From Coccinella septempunctata (lineage: Eukaryota; Arthropoda; Insecta; Coleoptera; Coccinellidae): a stretch of 64,000 nt of DNA. Made by a program: the position numbers and the translations under genes. The notes under the pieces are model-generated. The model saw only the letters and a program-made list of their open reading frames with translations. It had not been told where the DNA came from and did no database searches. Positions 12,601 through 27,600 of this stretch are shown here, one piece after another. Each line of letters begins with the position of its first letter. Within the stretch, counting starts at the first letter, position 1. The stretch is from assembly GCF_907165205.1 (NCBI RefSeq), contig NC_058196.1, positions 16,162,501 to 16,226,500 on the forward strand, in the 5' to 3' direction.

Positions 12601-15600
12601 TAGTCTCAAACAGAGACCGAGGTTGATTCGTTAGTCAGAGAGAAACTTTCTAAGTAAGTAATTGTAGTAAGGAAACTTTTTTGACTCCGTGCCCGCGAAC
12701 TTCTGGCATCCCCCTGTGATGTACTTTATGGTTTCATGTGTAGCACAGCCATAACGACAGCCAGCTATCGCCACTGAGGTGTCCTTTGCGATATATTTCA
12801 TAAAGTTTGATCTTGGATGGCAATGATGAACCCCTCTGTCTCGGGAAGAACTTTTCGGAAATCAACCAGTAGTTCGAAGCAGATATGTCGACATGATCAT
12901 GGTTGACCTCGTTCAGCATCGCAAACTATACTCGATGAAGATCAAACAGCCTTGTTGGAGACATATTCACGAAGTCCTCCAATTTCCTTAGAGACCTGAG
13001 GCATACGGTTACACAAATCAATAAGTACTCGACCCCAAAGATAATGTGGTTACTCGGTTCTTTCTATTGAGTTTTTAGTGTGATGTTTATGATGTTTTCT
13101 CAGCAGGGCTACTAAATCGATGGTGGTCCAAGAGATGATACCGAATGAGTACCTAGCTCAGTGCTGAGCGTAGGTATTGACCGCTTTGGTCAGATTCTTG
13201 CTATTAAGACCAGTTCTCAATATCCTACTCAATCTTCCGTTAACAACAACAACAACAACAAACAGTCTTTATTTCAAATCAATGGTTACAATAATAAATA
13301 CTGATAGCAAATGAAATGAAATAGTGTCAAATAAGCAGTTTTAATTGATGAAATCATCAAGACAGTAAGGTTCCAGACTCAGTAGAAGCTTGAAAATCTT
13401 CTTCTTGAACAAGTTGAAGTTGTTTTCCCTCTGTATTACCCCAGGTAGACTATTGAAAAGTTTTAGGCATCTGTATTGCATTTGATTTTGACTTGTCGTC
13501 AATCTATATTTAGGAAGGTTATATGATGAGGTTATTGTATTATATCTTTCCTTAAGGTTCCTATACTTGCTGAACAATTCTTGGTTCTTATGAAAAAATA
13601 GGAGGCATTCCTGAATATATATCCCATAGATCGTCAAGATTCCTTTTCGTCTGAAATAACCGCGACATGATTCCCTATAACTCAGTTTACACATTATTCT
13701 GAGTGCCTTTTTCTGCAGGACAAATAGAGATGAAACATTACCACTGCCGTAAAAGGTTATTCCGAATCTAAGCTGTGACTCAATTGTTCCATAATATGCA
13801 GTTCTTAGTGTTGTGGAGTCAACATACCTTGAGAGAATCCTTAGAGCATAAACTGAAGAACTAGCCTTATTACAAAGTTGCTGTATGTGTGAGTGCCAGC
13901 TCAGTTCCTCATCTACATGGAGGCCAAGGAATTTAACACATCTTGATACTGCGTATTCTTGATTTTGTAACGAGATACTCTCTGGTGGTTGTATTCCAGA
14001 ATTTACAGGATGAAACAGTACAATACCTGTTTTAATTTTATTCAAAATGAGGTTATTTTGGTCGAACCACATCTCAGCTTGCAGGAATACATCCTCAAGC
14101 AGCTGCCTCAGCTCTGGCCACAAGGACTTTATCAGCAGGAGGTTTGAGTCATCTGCATAATTTACTGTATTCACTTCATTTGTGTGACATTGTGAATTCT
14201 GTATGAAATCATTAATATAAATAATGAAAAAAATAGGACCAGCAATACTTCCCTGCGGAACTCCTAATTTCAATTCGAGTGGTTGAGATCTTACATAACC
14301 ATTGTTGGTAGAAATTTCCACAAGTTGTGTTCTTCCTCTGAAATATGACCGGATCCATTCCATCGCTGGGCCAGCAATACCATACTTCTCCAACTTCTTC
14401 AATAAAATGTCGACACTCAAACTATCAAAGGCCTTGGCAAGATCTAAGAACAATCCCAACGCTAAGTCTCCTTCCTCAAAAGCATCCACTATCCTCAAGA
14501 GAAACTGAAACACAGCTGTCTGTATGGATTTTCCTTTTAGAAAACCATGCTGATTCTTGGAAAACAAGTTATTCTCTATAAAGTATTGGACAAGCTGGTT
14601 ACAGAATGCCAGCTCAAAAATCTTGGAGAAAGATGGCAAAATACTTATAGGTCTGTAGTTCTTATAATCATTTATATCTCCTTTCTTATGGATAGGCTTG
14701 ACTATAGCAATCTTCAAAGCTTCTGGAAATATTCCATGCCTCAAGGAGTTATTCACTATGAAGTTCAGTGGTTTTAATATTTCATCCCTCGTTTCTCTAA
14801 CAATGTTATTAGATATAATATAATATAACTCTTTCTTCATCTGGCTCTGATTGATCCTTCTAGCTTGTTTGATCTCTAGATACTTGTACGTATCTTCCTA
14901 CTTCAAAGCTTCGACTTCTGCACCTTCCTTTGAATCCGGAGTCTTCTATTTTGCCTCTTGTTACATTGAGAAGATGGCATTTTTTCAGTCCAAACCTCTT
15001 TTTTATATCTTCAGAGAATTATTCTACCATTTTCAGCATTTGTTGCATTTGGTTCTTAAGAGGTGCAAGGAGTTTCGAATCATCCATGTAAAGGAGATGA
15101 TTCAGCTTCATCAAGGTTCTACTGCCACTCTTCATGGTAAATCGGTAGTCAGTAGAATTCAGTCAAAGGATTCAAGGCCCTGTAGAACGACAATCGGCTG
15201 AGCGAGTCTGCTTGGGAATTTCCGTCTTCTTGGAATAGGTCCAGTTGTAACGGGGCCATCTGCTACTTTCATTTGAAGACTAGTACGCCAGGTTGACATG
15301 GCGTTTTCTAGGAACTTTACAATATTTTGATCTACCTTGTGAATCTTCAAGATCATCAAGAGCCATTTGTGGGTTATGGAATATAATGCGTTTTTGTAGC
15401 CTACATACGCATCATAAAGCTTCCTTCGTTTAGGAAATGCTTAATTGCAGATGACAGAATCTATTATTAGTTGTTCTTTGTATACTCAGCTGTCCTTTGC
15501 AAATCCTTTCTGTTGTGGGGCTATGATGGTATTCTTTTCACGATGGTTTGACAATCAAGATGTGATTTAATTTATATAGCGTAGTAAGGTCGATATTTAG

Positions 15601-18600
15601 TTGGGTCTTCTGTATTCCTTTGGTCTTTAGGTAACAGGTATTTGTGCCATGTGTTAGAAATGTGCATTCCTTCAGGATTTTTCATGACATCGCTTATGTG
15701 GAAATGGAGTACACAATACTCCTTAAGTGCCAACCGGGTACCTCGGAAATATTTCTTGAAGCGACCCCCCGGTTTCGCACAATTTCGCCATTCTCCGGTT
15801 GAACTATTTAACACTACACAGTACTGATCAGTGGACAACGATCTCGAAGATGTTTTCGATAATGGGATTTCCTGCGCTTATTCATGGCTAACTCGCATTA
15901 CTGGAAGAAAACCGTTTTTCCTGCATTATCCAAAGTTTCTTTGAAAGCTCATTTCTCTTCTTCAATTTTGATTTAGTCATGCTGCATCGGTTCATAATTC
16001 AGAGTTTCAGGTTTTTCATAAATCCATCTAGTATCTCCATTCAACTGAGGCTTCGTAGATAATTGTTCGGTCCAGAATTGTTCGATGGCTTCCTTTGGTG
16101 GCAGCTTGCCATTTTCTCCATCAGTGAGTGAGCAATAGACAGTTTCTTCCGACTTTTCAAATAAATTGTCATCTATTTTCCTGCTATAATCATTGCTCTT
16201 ATATCTACTCAGACGTTCCGCATAGAGATTTATGTTCTGCTATGTGTCGAGGTGGAGGTGAGCTGTTGTATTCTTAATCTCCTTACCATGATTTCTTCAG
16301 CAATTTTCTTTTTTTTTTCTGTCAGCCGTCCGATGTCTCTTCTCTAATGTTTCTGTATTGTTTTGGAGACGTTTCTGTCATGGTGGTACATATAATATGC
16401 AATTTATGCAATCTTGGGCTATTAATGTTTGTTCGGCGAATTTTTGATCCCATGGTTTTTGCTGTGCTGCACAATAAAAACTAGATGCAGATATTCCAGT
16501 TACTCGGGTAAAACGTCCTTATTCAAGATGTCAATTACGACCGATAGTTTCTTGGATGTACTTCCTATTATTGAACTATACCGCGAAAATTTCAAGTGCG
16601 TCATTCGTTAGCATTTTTTCTCCAATCGTGTATTCCGTGCTTGGAAAGCACTGCATGGTGAAGTGGTATGCACCACGTCAGTTAACGCTTTCAAAAATTG
16701 TCTTGATCTGCACTTAAGGGGAAGTAGTACATACGATTCGAGATCAAGACGATCGGGTTGCCTTACGGATGCTACCCCAAATACGAAGATGTGTCACATC
16801 TTTGAGCAATAGTAGAGAAGAGTACTGAGTCAGTTGAAAAGTGGAAATTACCACGTAGGAGGTATTTTCAGTTATTCCTGCATTTCAGCGTAATTTTGGC
16901 ATATATCGCTATGAAATTCTTTGCAATATATGAACAATTGAATCGCCGATGTCACCCCGTCGTTATATTTATCGAAATATGTCGAAAAACCGTCGAAAAA
17001 TGATTGTGAAAACAAGTTTTATTGACACTAAAGTTCAAGTTTTTTTTCTCATAGAAAAAACAACTAAATTAAAAAAAAAAGATACGGCGTGACATCAAGA
17101 CGTCCTTTAACATCAATTAAAAAAAAAGTCAAGGATTCACGTAAGAAATTTGAAGCTGAAATTAAGAACCAGTGAATGTCGTTTTTGAATGGAGATTCTT
17201 GAGGTATTATTTCCCCTTAACTGTAGCTTTATTCTCATCGTTTATTTTTTTGGCCTCCGTATTTGGGTTGTATTGTTTTTTTTTTTTGTTGTTGTTGAAC
17301 GCTTGTACGTCGTGCACTTGAAATGTGTTTTTTTATCTGTATGTATCCTGCCTCTTTTATTATTAATATTAGATAATAATAATTATTATTATTTTCCATA
17401 ACTTTCACAGAATGTTAGAAAATATTTATTGAACGACAATACTACCTTTCAGAAATGAAAGGACGGCAATTTGAACATCTCATCAATTCCAAAGGCGTTT
17501 ACAAATTTATGCCTCCGCATAGAAAAGTATGCCAATTTTTGATAAGAATTGGAAATAATTATTAGAATGACTGTCAATTTCGAAATTCCAATGATATTTC
17601 ATAGAACATATGAAGCTGCAAAGAAAAACTATTTATTTCTGCTACAATCATCCAATATATTGTAATCCTAGGATTACTTTTGAAATAGATTGAGTTGCAG
17701 TTTGAAGCACCCTGAAGCTTTGTAAGTTATCCCTATTTGCGAATTTGAGATACTTCTACCATCATCGTGTACAAATACGATATAAAAATTATAACAACCA
17801 GTGTGTTATTATAAATTCTTTACAATGTGGATACTTCATGTGGGCTTTAAACCTGTTAGTATTCCTATGTCTCAATAAATAAATAAATAAGCTTTTTCTA
17901 TAAGTCTCTGCAGGACAGTAATTACCACAGAACATACCCACATCTTGACTTAATTTATGGTAATTACTAGAGTAAGTTTGAGTAGATGAAGTTATGCCGG
18001 GTCGTAACTTTCAGTTGAGCATAAAATAATTTCATTAACTGATATTTGGTGTACGATAAATATGAACATGAAATAGTTGCATTTTCATTACAAATCATAC
18101 TATCTTTTTTTCTGTATAATGTACTGTATTATTCACTCTTCTTCAGAATGTTATGGTTACCAAAATGGCCGATACCATTGGAGATGGTATCAAGCAAGCG
18201 ATGGAGCATTGCAGTGCACAATTCAAATGGAAACAATGGAATTGCCCCAAGTCTGCATTCTCCAGGTATGACTTCAATGAAATTTTTACTGAAAATAGAA
18301 AGTTATCAGAAGAAAAATAGTATCTTTTTATAGGTTTTCTTGAATTCTAGAATCTTTCTTCATTAATTCTATAATTTTCATTGTTTTCTGAATTATTATG
18401 AATAATGAATTTTAGGAAATTATATTATAGGATATTGATTTTTTCGAATAAATCCTTAGCTTTATTATTTTTAATAAAGCTAGAGTCAGGGGCCAGAATC
18501 CTTTAAATTTTTGATATCCCCTTACATTTCATTAGGTAAAACCTCTACCCCAACAGTATAATCATCAGTACGGTGAGGACCTAACTGATGAGTGGTGGAA

Positions 18601-21600
18601 CTTCATATCACAGATTACAGAGTAATCTATGCTTCATATAAAAACCAACGGAGTCAACAAACAGAAGCCAGCCCCACATTTGCGGTTTCGGCAACAGAAC
18701 CTGTATTTCAAGCTAACTGCGTGACATCCAAGTCCTGAATCATAAACATAAAACGTATAGAAGGATAATGAGGAAACAGTTTGAAACAGATAGATAGCCC
18801 GAAACACTTGTCTACGATTAATATTTCTCAGAGGGTTATGTCCATTGAATTTCTTCCATCTTTTTCAAACTGTTCCCTCCATTATCCTACGTTTTATGTT
18901 TAAGATTCAGGACTTGGATGTCACGCAGTTAGCTATAGCTGCCTACGTGGTGACGTTTGCTGTTGACTTTGAATGCAGATTCTGGATTCTGCATTCCGTA
19001 ACCGCAAATGTGCGGCTGGCTTCTGTTTTTTGACTCCGTTGGTTTTTATATGATGTTCCAACAAGTGTTGTTCATCTGTGCACTTTTCTGATGAGGGGCA
19101 AAAGCCCGAAACACGTGTCTACGGTTAATATTTCCCAGAGGATTATGTCCTTTAAATTTCTTTTATTATTTCAAATATCGATTTAAATTCAATCTGGGAG
19201 GACTTGCATTTTCTGAAACTTTTTAGAGTTTTCACTTCCAGTCTCTGAAACAAAATCAATCAAAAAATTGAAATAATTGATTTGCTACTCCGTGAATTCT
19301 TGCACTAATTTGCTCAGGAGCATAAAAGTTTCAGAAGATTATTTTAAATGATTGGTTTTCCTCAGATATCCTCGCAAGTTAGATATACATATACTTTTTT
19401 ATAGAACTACAATAGCTCTACAAAATTGTACTTGATCATCTCTTATAGTTCACTCAGCGTCGGCCATAAATGCCTGAAATCAACGTCTACAATGCACGAC
19501 TTATTCAGAAAAATCGATATTTTTCGTAATCTCTTCATTATATAGGAATGAATTTTACACGAAAACCTAACCTGATGAATTCCTTACACTATAGTGAAAT
19601 TTTCATCAAAATCTTACATCTGATTCCGTAGTATGGTATTTAAAGGTTAGGATTTTCTTAACAGAAAATAGAACTGGTCATAATAAAGCGTTGCCCCAAA
19701 AATCACCTTAACGATACTTTCAAAATGACTAAGTAGAAAAAAATTAAAATTTATTACTGTAATGAATCCTAATACGACCCTAGATCATTTGTTATCCGAA
19801 TTATCGCAAAGCAATAGGAAAAACCTATTGTGTTTTGACTGATTCAACCATATAGTTTCGTTTAGGATACAAGAACAGAAAAATTGCTAAAGACAAAAGT
19901 ACAAGCTAACAATAAAGAATGATGTCATTCAACTTGTTGATAGCGAAAGTTGGCTTCCGATGGTGATTTGTTTTGAATTTTACTCTCTCTGTACATTTCA
20001 TAACATCATTTTGAAGAGAAGCCAACCTTATCCCTTCAATAGATTGGTTTGCAGAACTGACGTTCATAATATGAACATACGTCGTAGGAATGTATTGTCA
20101 TGTCCCCGTCATCATCTACTTTGGAAAAAAGTTTCAGTTATAACATTTGCAGGCTGTACAACGGTGTTGCTGATAATTTTAAACTGTTAAATCAAAATGT
20201 TTTCAAAAAAAGATTATGGCTTATCTCATCGGTTCCTTATCAGTCTGTTTTTTTGGCAGTTTGTGGGATTTGTTTATTGATATGCTCATATTTTTTCTAT
20301 TTTTGATCAATTCTGTATATTTTCATCGAAATTTTCATTTTTTAAGTTCGAATGTACATTTTGTATACTACAAAAGGGTTAAGTGGTAGAGCACCTTTGT
20401 GTGAACTTCCCCTTGAGATTTCTAGTGAAATAAAGACGTTATTATTATGAATTTGGACTTTGGCCTTGCGGCTTTCACACATTCACTTATCCCAGATATC
20501 AAAAGGATTAAGCTCCGTTGGAGCCCTTTCCAGGTTTTCGGGCTCGTGGTGGTAGTCGGGTAGCTCCTCCTATGACTTTAGCCTTGCGGCTTTCGCACTC
20601 CTCTCCAGAGGAAAATTCACTTATCCCAGATATCTCAGATATCAAAAGGATTAAGCTCTGTTGGCGCCCTTTACAGGTTTTCGGGCTCGTGGTGGTGGTC
20701 GGGTCCGGGTCGCTCCTTCGCTCCCTGCTGTAGGTTGGATTCCTGCTCCACCCGCATTTTCTGTCGGAGCAGACGGTGTTCCTCTGCATTCCCCATGTAC
20801 TTGCGTACAGTTCTCGCCGTTCCGAGCAGTACCGCCTTCTGCATGACTCTATAGATATTTTCGTCCAACTGAAGTTTCCTCAAGTTCTCTAGTAGTTTCT
20901 TCGGTATCAGGCCAGTAGATGAAATGACAATAGGGATGGTCTTGATATCTTTCAGCTTCCACTGTCTTCTGGTTTGTTCCTCGAGATCTCTGTATTTTGA
21001 AATTTTTTCAGTGTGCCTATCTAGAAGATTGGTATTATTTGGAATTGCCACGTCGATGAATAGTGCTCTGTTCTCATCCTTATTGAGTAATATGAGGTCT
21101 GGACTATTGTGGGATATTTTCAGGTCTGTGAGAACCGTGCGATCCCAGTAGAGCTGGTGATGTTCATTTTCCAACACAGCATCCGGATGGTAATTGTAAT
21201 AAGGAACCTTTTTCGAACTCAGAAGTTGGTGTGTTAGTGCCAATTCTTGGTGAAGAATCTTAGCAACAGCATCATGTCTAATTTTGTACTCCGTGCCCGC
21301 GAACTTCTGACATCCCCCGGTGATGTGCTGGATAGTTTCATGTGTTGCACAGCCATAACGACAGCTATCGTCAGCCACTGAGGTATCCTTGGCGATATAT
21401 TTCATGTAATTTCTTGTTGGAATCACCTGATCCTGGATGGCGAGCATGAAGCCCTCTGTCTCAGGAAACAACCTTCCGGAAGTCAACCAGTAGTTCGACG
21501 CAGATGTGTCGACATAATCATGGTTCACCTCGTTCTGGTGCCTCCCATGCAAAGTTTTGCCAATCAGTTTCTGCATTTTACTTTCTGCAGAGTGTTCGAC

Positions 21601-24600
21601 GGTTTCCAAGTGATCCTGTTGTAGCTTTAACGGTGTAGAACTGTCAGCAACACAAACCACTCGATGGAGTTCTGACGAAGCAGCCTTGCCTAGGAAATAT
21701 TTTCGAAGTCCTTCAATTTCATGGGACATACGATTGGACAAATCAACAATTCCTCTACCTCCAAGATGTCGTGGCAGCTCTGTCCGTTCTATTGAGCTTT
21801 TGGGGTGATGTTTATTGTGTTTAGTCAGCATCGTCCTTATTTTTCTCTGTAAAGCTGCTAAATCGGTGGTCGTCCAAGAGATGATATCAAATGAATAGCT
21901 CAACGCCGAGAAAGCGTAGGTGTTAATCGCTTTTATCAGATTCTTGCTGTTAAGACCAGTTCCCATTATCCTTCTCAATCTACGGGTGAACTCCTCCGTT
22001 AATTCTTTCTTCATCTGGGTCTGATTGATTTTTCTTGCCTGTTTTATGCCTAGATACTTGTATATGTCTCCTTCCTTTAATGCTTCAATTTCTGCACCTT
22101 CCTTGAGTTTGAACGTACCATCTTCTATTTTCCCTCTCGTTATGTTCAGCAGTCGACATTTTTCTAGTCCAAACTTCATTTTGATGTTTTCCGAGAATCC
22201 TTCCACCATTTTCAGCATCAGTTGCATTTGTTTTTTGGTAGATGCGAAGAGTTTCACATCGTCCATGTAAAGGAGATGATTCAGTTTAATCATAGTTCTA
22301 CTGCCGCTCTTGACGGAAAATCCGTAGTTCGTAGAATTCAATCTATGAGACAAGGGATTCAGGGCCATGAAGAACCACAGAGGACCCAGCGAATCTCCTT
22401 GGAAAATTCCGCGTCTTATTGGAATAGGTCCTGTTGTAATGGAGCAATCTGCTGCTCTCATTTGAAGACTAGTACGCCAGGTTGACATGGCGTTTTTCAG
22501 GAACTTAACAATATTGGGATCCACCTTGTAAATCTTCAAGATCGTCAAGAGCCATTCGTGGGGTATAGAATCGATTGCTTTTTTGTAGTCTATGTACGCA
22601 GCGTAAAGATTCATCCGCTTGGAGAACGCTTGATTGCAGATAACTGAATCTATTATTAGTTGTTCTTTGCACCCTCGGTTGTCTTTGGTGCATCCTTTCT
22701 GTTGCATGCCGATGATGTTATTCCTTTCGCAATGGTTGTGAATTCGGTTTGAAATGCACGATGTCATTAATTTGTACATCGTTGGAAGACATGTGATTGG
22801 TCGGTACTTGGATGGGTCTTCTGTATTCCTTTGGTCTTTAGGTAACAGGTATCTTGTGCCATGTGTAAGGAATACTGGCATCCTTTCAGGATTTTCAATG
22901 ACATCATTTATTGCGGAGGTCAATTTGTCATGCATGATCCAAAGTTTCTTGATCCAGAAGTTCTGTAATCCATCAGACCCAGGTGTTTTCCAGTTGTGTA
23001 GTCCTCTGATAGCTGATTTTACTTCTTCAATTGTGATCATGTCATGCTATTTTCTAGCTTCAAATTTTTCATCCTCAATCCATCCGGTATCTCCATTGAA
23101 TTGAGGTTTCGTTGATAATTGTTCGGTCCATAATTGTTCAATGGCTTCCTCTGGTGGTAACTTTCCATTTTCTCCATCAGACGATGTGAGTGACCGGTAG
23201 AAAGTTTCTTCCGACTTTTCGAATAAATTATTGTTTCTTTTCTGGCTATAATTGCTTTTATATCTCCTCAGGCGTTCTGCATACAGACTTAATTTTTGCT
23301 TTAGAGTGTCGAGGCAATGGTGAGCTGTAGCATTCTCCGTCTCTCGTTCTGTGTGTGTCCTGTTTCTATCCATGATCTCCTTGGCAGCTTTCAGAAGCTT
23401 TCTTCCTCGATTCCCGTTCAAGTACTCCGTCAGTCGTCCAATGTCTCTTCTTAGTCTCTTCTGTTTTGTGTAGAAGACGTTTCTGCCATGCTGGCGCGTG
23501 TAATTTGTGTAATTTTGGACCATCGTTGTTCGTTCGGCGAATTTTTGCCCCTATGGTTTTCGCTGTCGTCAGCGCTGCACAGTAAAAAACTAGATGCAGA
23601 TATTCCAATGAACTTCCGTTCTGTAGGTACTCAGGTAAAACGTCCTTATTCAAGATGTCGATTATAAGTGGCAGCTTCTTGGATGTATTGAGTCGGGGAG
23701 GTGTTATTCGATTAAGAGGATCTGTCCCTTCCAGTTCGGCGAAGTATCTCCTCATGTCAGAGTCAACTTATCGGTGGAGCTCTTCCCTATCGTCCTGGAT
23801 TCCACGCTCACTTGGGTTGCAAGATGGACTTCAATATCAATGTCTGGGTGTTGTTGCCCAGGCATGTGAATTTCATCAGAGGTGTTATTAATATTATTAT
23901 TATATTGGCTCGTTCGATTTTTACGTGCAATGAAAATGAGAAGGATTGACGACTGACGAGCTCAAAATATTTTTTCATTAGAACTTTCGTTTTTTGAAAA
24001 GTAAATTTTTATTGAATTTGTAATTTATGAATTGGAAAAAACTTATGTCAGTAGATTCTATGTACAAAAGTGCCTAAGAAGGTTCAAGTTTCAGATCTGT
24101 AATTTCAAAGACACAAAAGTTATGAGAACTTCTCGAGATCTTCAAAATCTCAATTTTTATTTATAACTCAAAATCTAGAAATGATCTAGAATGAGTCATT
24201 CGTTTTCTTCTAGCTGCTATAATTCTTGAGATCCCCTCAGTAAACAACCCTGTACATTCATTCTGAGACACTCTGTATATTCTTTTTTGGAAATCACTGA
24301 TTCGAAGCTGACAAATTCAACAATAGTTGAATTTGAAGTTTTCGAAATCTCAATTTTTGCTGATACCATCGAGTATGGTCTCTAATGGTATATTTAAAGA
24401 GTGCTCGAAAACGTGCCATTCGTTTTTTTTTAGCTCTATAACCCTTTCTCTATGGCTCTTCTAATTTCTGAGATCCGCTAATGGGACATCGAATTCGTGA
24501 CACCCTGTACAGTGTATTTTATTGAACCATAATTCTCTGACTGCTTTTTTTTGGCATTCAGATGTTATAGCTAACCAAAACTTCTCCTCACATCCTTATC

Positions 24601-27600
24601 CTCATACTGTATCGCAGAAACTCATCCCATATCTATATAATTGTTGTTTTCTGTCTGCGCTAGGTACCATGCTATTAACGATAAAACAACGTACTGTTAT
24701 TCCCTGTATAGCTACTTCATGTAGCGTCATTTGAAGAACAAGTTTGTGTCTGTCACTGGTGCATCTGATTTCTTGACTTTCTCCTCCCAACTGCTGTTTA
24801 TTGACCCTACAGTCTGATTGATTAGGTAAAATAAATATTAATGATTTGAATATATACATATATGTACTTCGGTAGATAATACACATGTACGTATACGTAC
24901 ATGTTGTTGAAAATAACCAATATTATTCATGTCGTTGGAATACCTTTCAAAAACTCCCAATAGCAATTATGTTTGTTATAATTAGTTTGTAGAAGTTTGA
25001 TATTGAACACAAATCAATGCTCAATCCTTCTATTTATAGGAGAAACTCTCAAAAATCAAGTCTTACTAAAGAGATCGCCTTTACTAGAGCTTTAACAACC
25101 GCTGGTATCATGCATGCACTTGCCAGGCGATGCTCCAAATCAGGAAGGAGCCAATGTGAATGTGACGAAGGCTCCGATGTTTTACAAGAAGCCATGTCAA
25201 ACTGGGAAGTCAAATCACCAATTGGCGAGCACAAATCCGTTTTGGACCATATAAAGACGAGCGTAGAGATCGAAAACGATTACGATGACGAGGACGAAGA
25301 CGAAGCAAACGAGGTTGGGAATGAAGAACCAGACGTGACTTGGTCGTGGGGAGGATGTTCAGACGACCCAGGGTTGGCTGAGGTGACAACTCAGAATTTA
25401 CTCGCTGACCTTGAGACAGGAACTGACGCTTATGCTTTTGCGGAGAAGCAGAACAATCTAGTAGGACGCAAGGTACGTAACAAAATTGAGTTTTGCACCA
25501 CTAATACATGTAGACTATGTGACTCGATATTGAAATATACTGCTCCACATGAGTTAAAGATATTGAATTAAATTGCAAAAAAATATAGTTAAAATAAGAT
25601 TTTTGTGATGAAAATTCATATCAATATGATTTCAAGTTGCAAATTAATTTTAGCCTGTAGGTCTGCAGCGTATTCAGGGTGGTTAAGAAAAATCGAGTAA
25701 AATAGCGAAATTTTATTCCCAGAGAATTCAAGCATTTTAAGACTATCAATACAATGTATGGCCTCCACAGGCATCAATAACAGCTTGACATCTTCTTTGT
25801 CACGAGGTTGTTGAACATTTCTTGGGGAATTTGGTTCCATAAACGGAGCAGAAGCTCTCTCAGATCATTTAAGGATTCTGGGGTAGGTCGATGATTATCT
25901 AATCTTCTTTGGAGCATATCCCATGCATGATCTATGCAATTCAAATCTGGTGAGTGTGGAGGTATTGGTAAATGTGGAATACCAAGCTCCTCGCTCGCAT
26001 TCTCAACTATCGCTGCACGGTGCTGTCTAGCGTTATCGTCTAGAAATTGAAAAGTTTCACCAATAGCAAAGTGAAAATTTGGCACAACATTGTCAATAAC
26101 ATGCTCTTGGACTTCTTGGACATAGCGACGATTACGGGGTATGCGTAGGATTGTCCATACCCTTATTCTTCGAGAATGTAAAAATCGTCCATATCTGGAT
26201 TCATCAGTGAAAAGGACACTACGCCATTGACCGTTCAAATTGATATGTTGCCTTGCCCATTCCAGTCTATGACGCTTATGGTCACGTGTTGATGGAACTC
26301 CTCTTAAAGGACGTCTACAACCTAGATTCACCACTCTCAAACGTCGTCTGATGGTTTCGATGGAAACTTGGACCCCATCTGCATTTTGAAGAGTATTCCG
26401 TAGCATTCTACACGTAGATGTAGGGTTTCTTCTCGCCGAAACGGTGATGAAACGATCCTGAGCAGGTGTTGTTTTTCGTCGCCCACCAAGCCTTGGTCTT
26501 TCCAACACGGAAGCTGTCTCCCTGGACCTATTTCAAATTCGAGATATCACACTTTCACGGGCGCCCGCAGGGGGAGCAGGGGGGCCCCCCTGAGATTCTG
26601 ATCGCCTTATTTTTTTTCAGCACAACACCTTCAACATTATCCTTTGTTTTGTGAAATTCATTGGTCAGCTAGATATAAATCTTTGCGAGTTTTCGCTGAA
26701 AACTTTGAAACTATAATCAAAAAGAAATTTCAATGAATTCTTCAACAACAAAAAGAGCTGCTCAATTATGGGCTGCAATAAACTCTTCCACTTTTGTGGT
26801 TTGTTTAACGGTAGCAAGTAAATATTCAAATATATTGGAACCAATAGCAAATACACTACAAGATGTTTTTATCAATTTGGTAGATGTTCAACGTCACATA
26901 AATTTTATTATAGATATATGTGGAAAATACCGTTCCGATGATGCATGCGTCACAGAAATTTTTTCCAAAGCATCATCTATTGCTCAGAGTCTCAAATATA
27001 GAGATTGAAAAACCACGAACTTGCGGTAGACAAATGTAGGGGAGACTGGGGAGGGTTGATACGTTTTTGGAATATTTATTTTTATAAAATGAATTATATG
27101 AAGAAACAGGACTTTTATAACATTATATAATTCTTCGATTAATCGTTCAACGAAATGAATATAGAATTCTCAAAATATAAACATCCTATTCTGTACAAAA
27201 CGTTGAACACAAAAACATGCAAACTGTCTCAAGCCTCCCCACATATGGGAGGATTGATACGGTGTACTGGGAGGCATGAGACACATAAACTGAAAATATA
27301 AGCCCCATTGTTATCACTTGCAAATGTCACATATAAACATTTTTGTGCCATTTCTAACACGGTCACATTCTTCTTGGCACCATTGCGAGCACACCTGACG
27401 CCTGATCCAGAATTTCTAGATCAGTAGGTATAGGTCAGCAATGATACTAGTTTGCTTTGGTCCCGTAGGTGCAGAAACATGTTCAGAAGGTAGGTTGGAT
27501 GGTAAAAACGCCTTTATGTAGGCCTGTCCAACCAGCTTTTATTATTTTTTAAAGATGATACATATATCAGGCCTCCCCACCCTGAATGTCTCAAACCTCC

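Larger units (their letters stand above)
20440..23890 (-). mobile_element. R2/R4-type (restriction-like endonuclease) LINE, copy 1
   Basis: Antisense in Wnt intron 2. The best preserved of at least three copies in the window (others at 12655-16562 and 9049-9215). It encodes one long polyprotein with an RT followed by a Zn knuckle and an RLE nuclease. A 3' segment is tandemly duplicated at 20459-20700. Boundaries are approximate because no target duplication was found. Confidence 0.85.

Noticed and set aside
20518..20846. Plus-strand ORFs at the R4-like LINE 3' end
   Set aside because: They are antisense shadows of the polyprotein tail and its tandem duplication.
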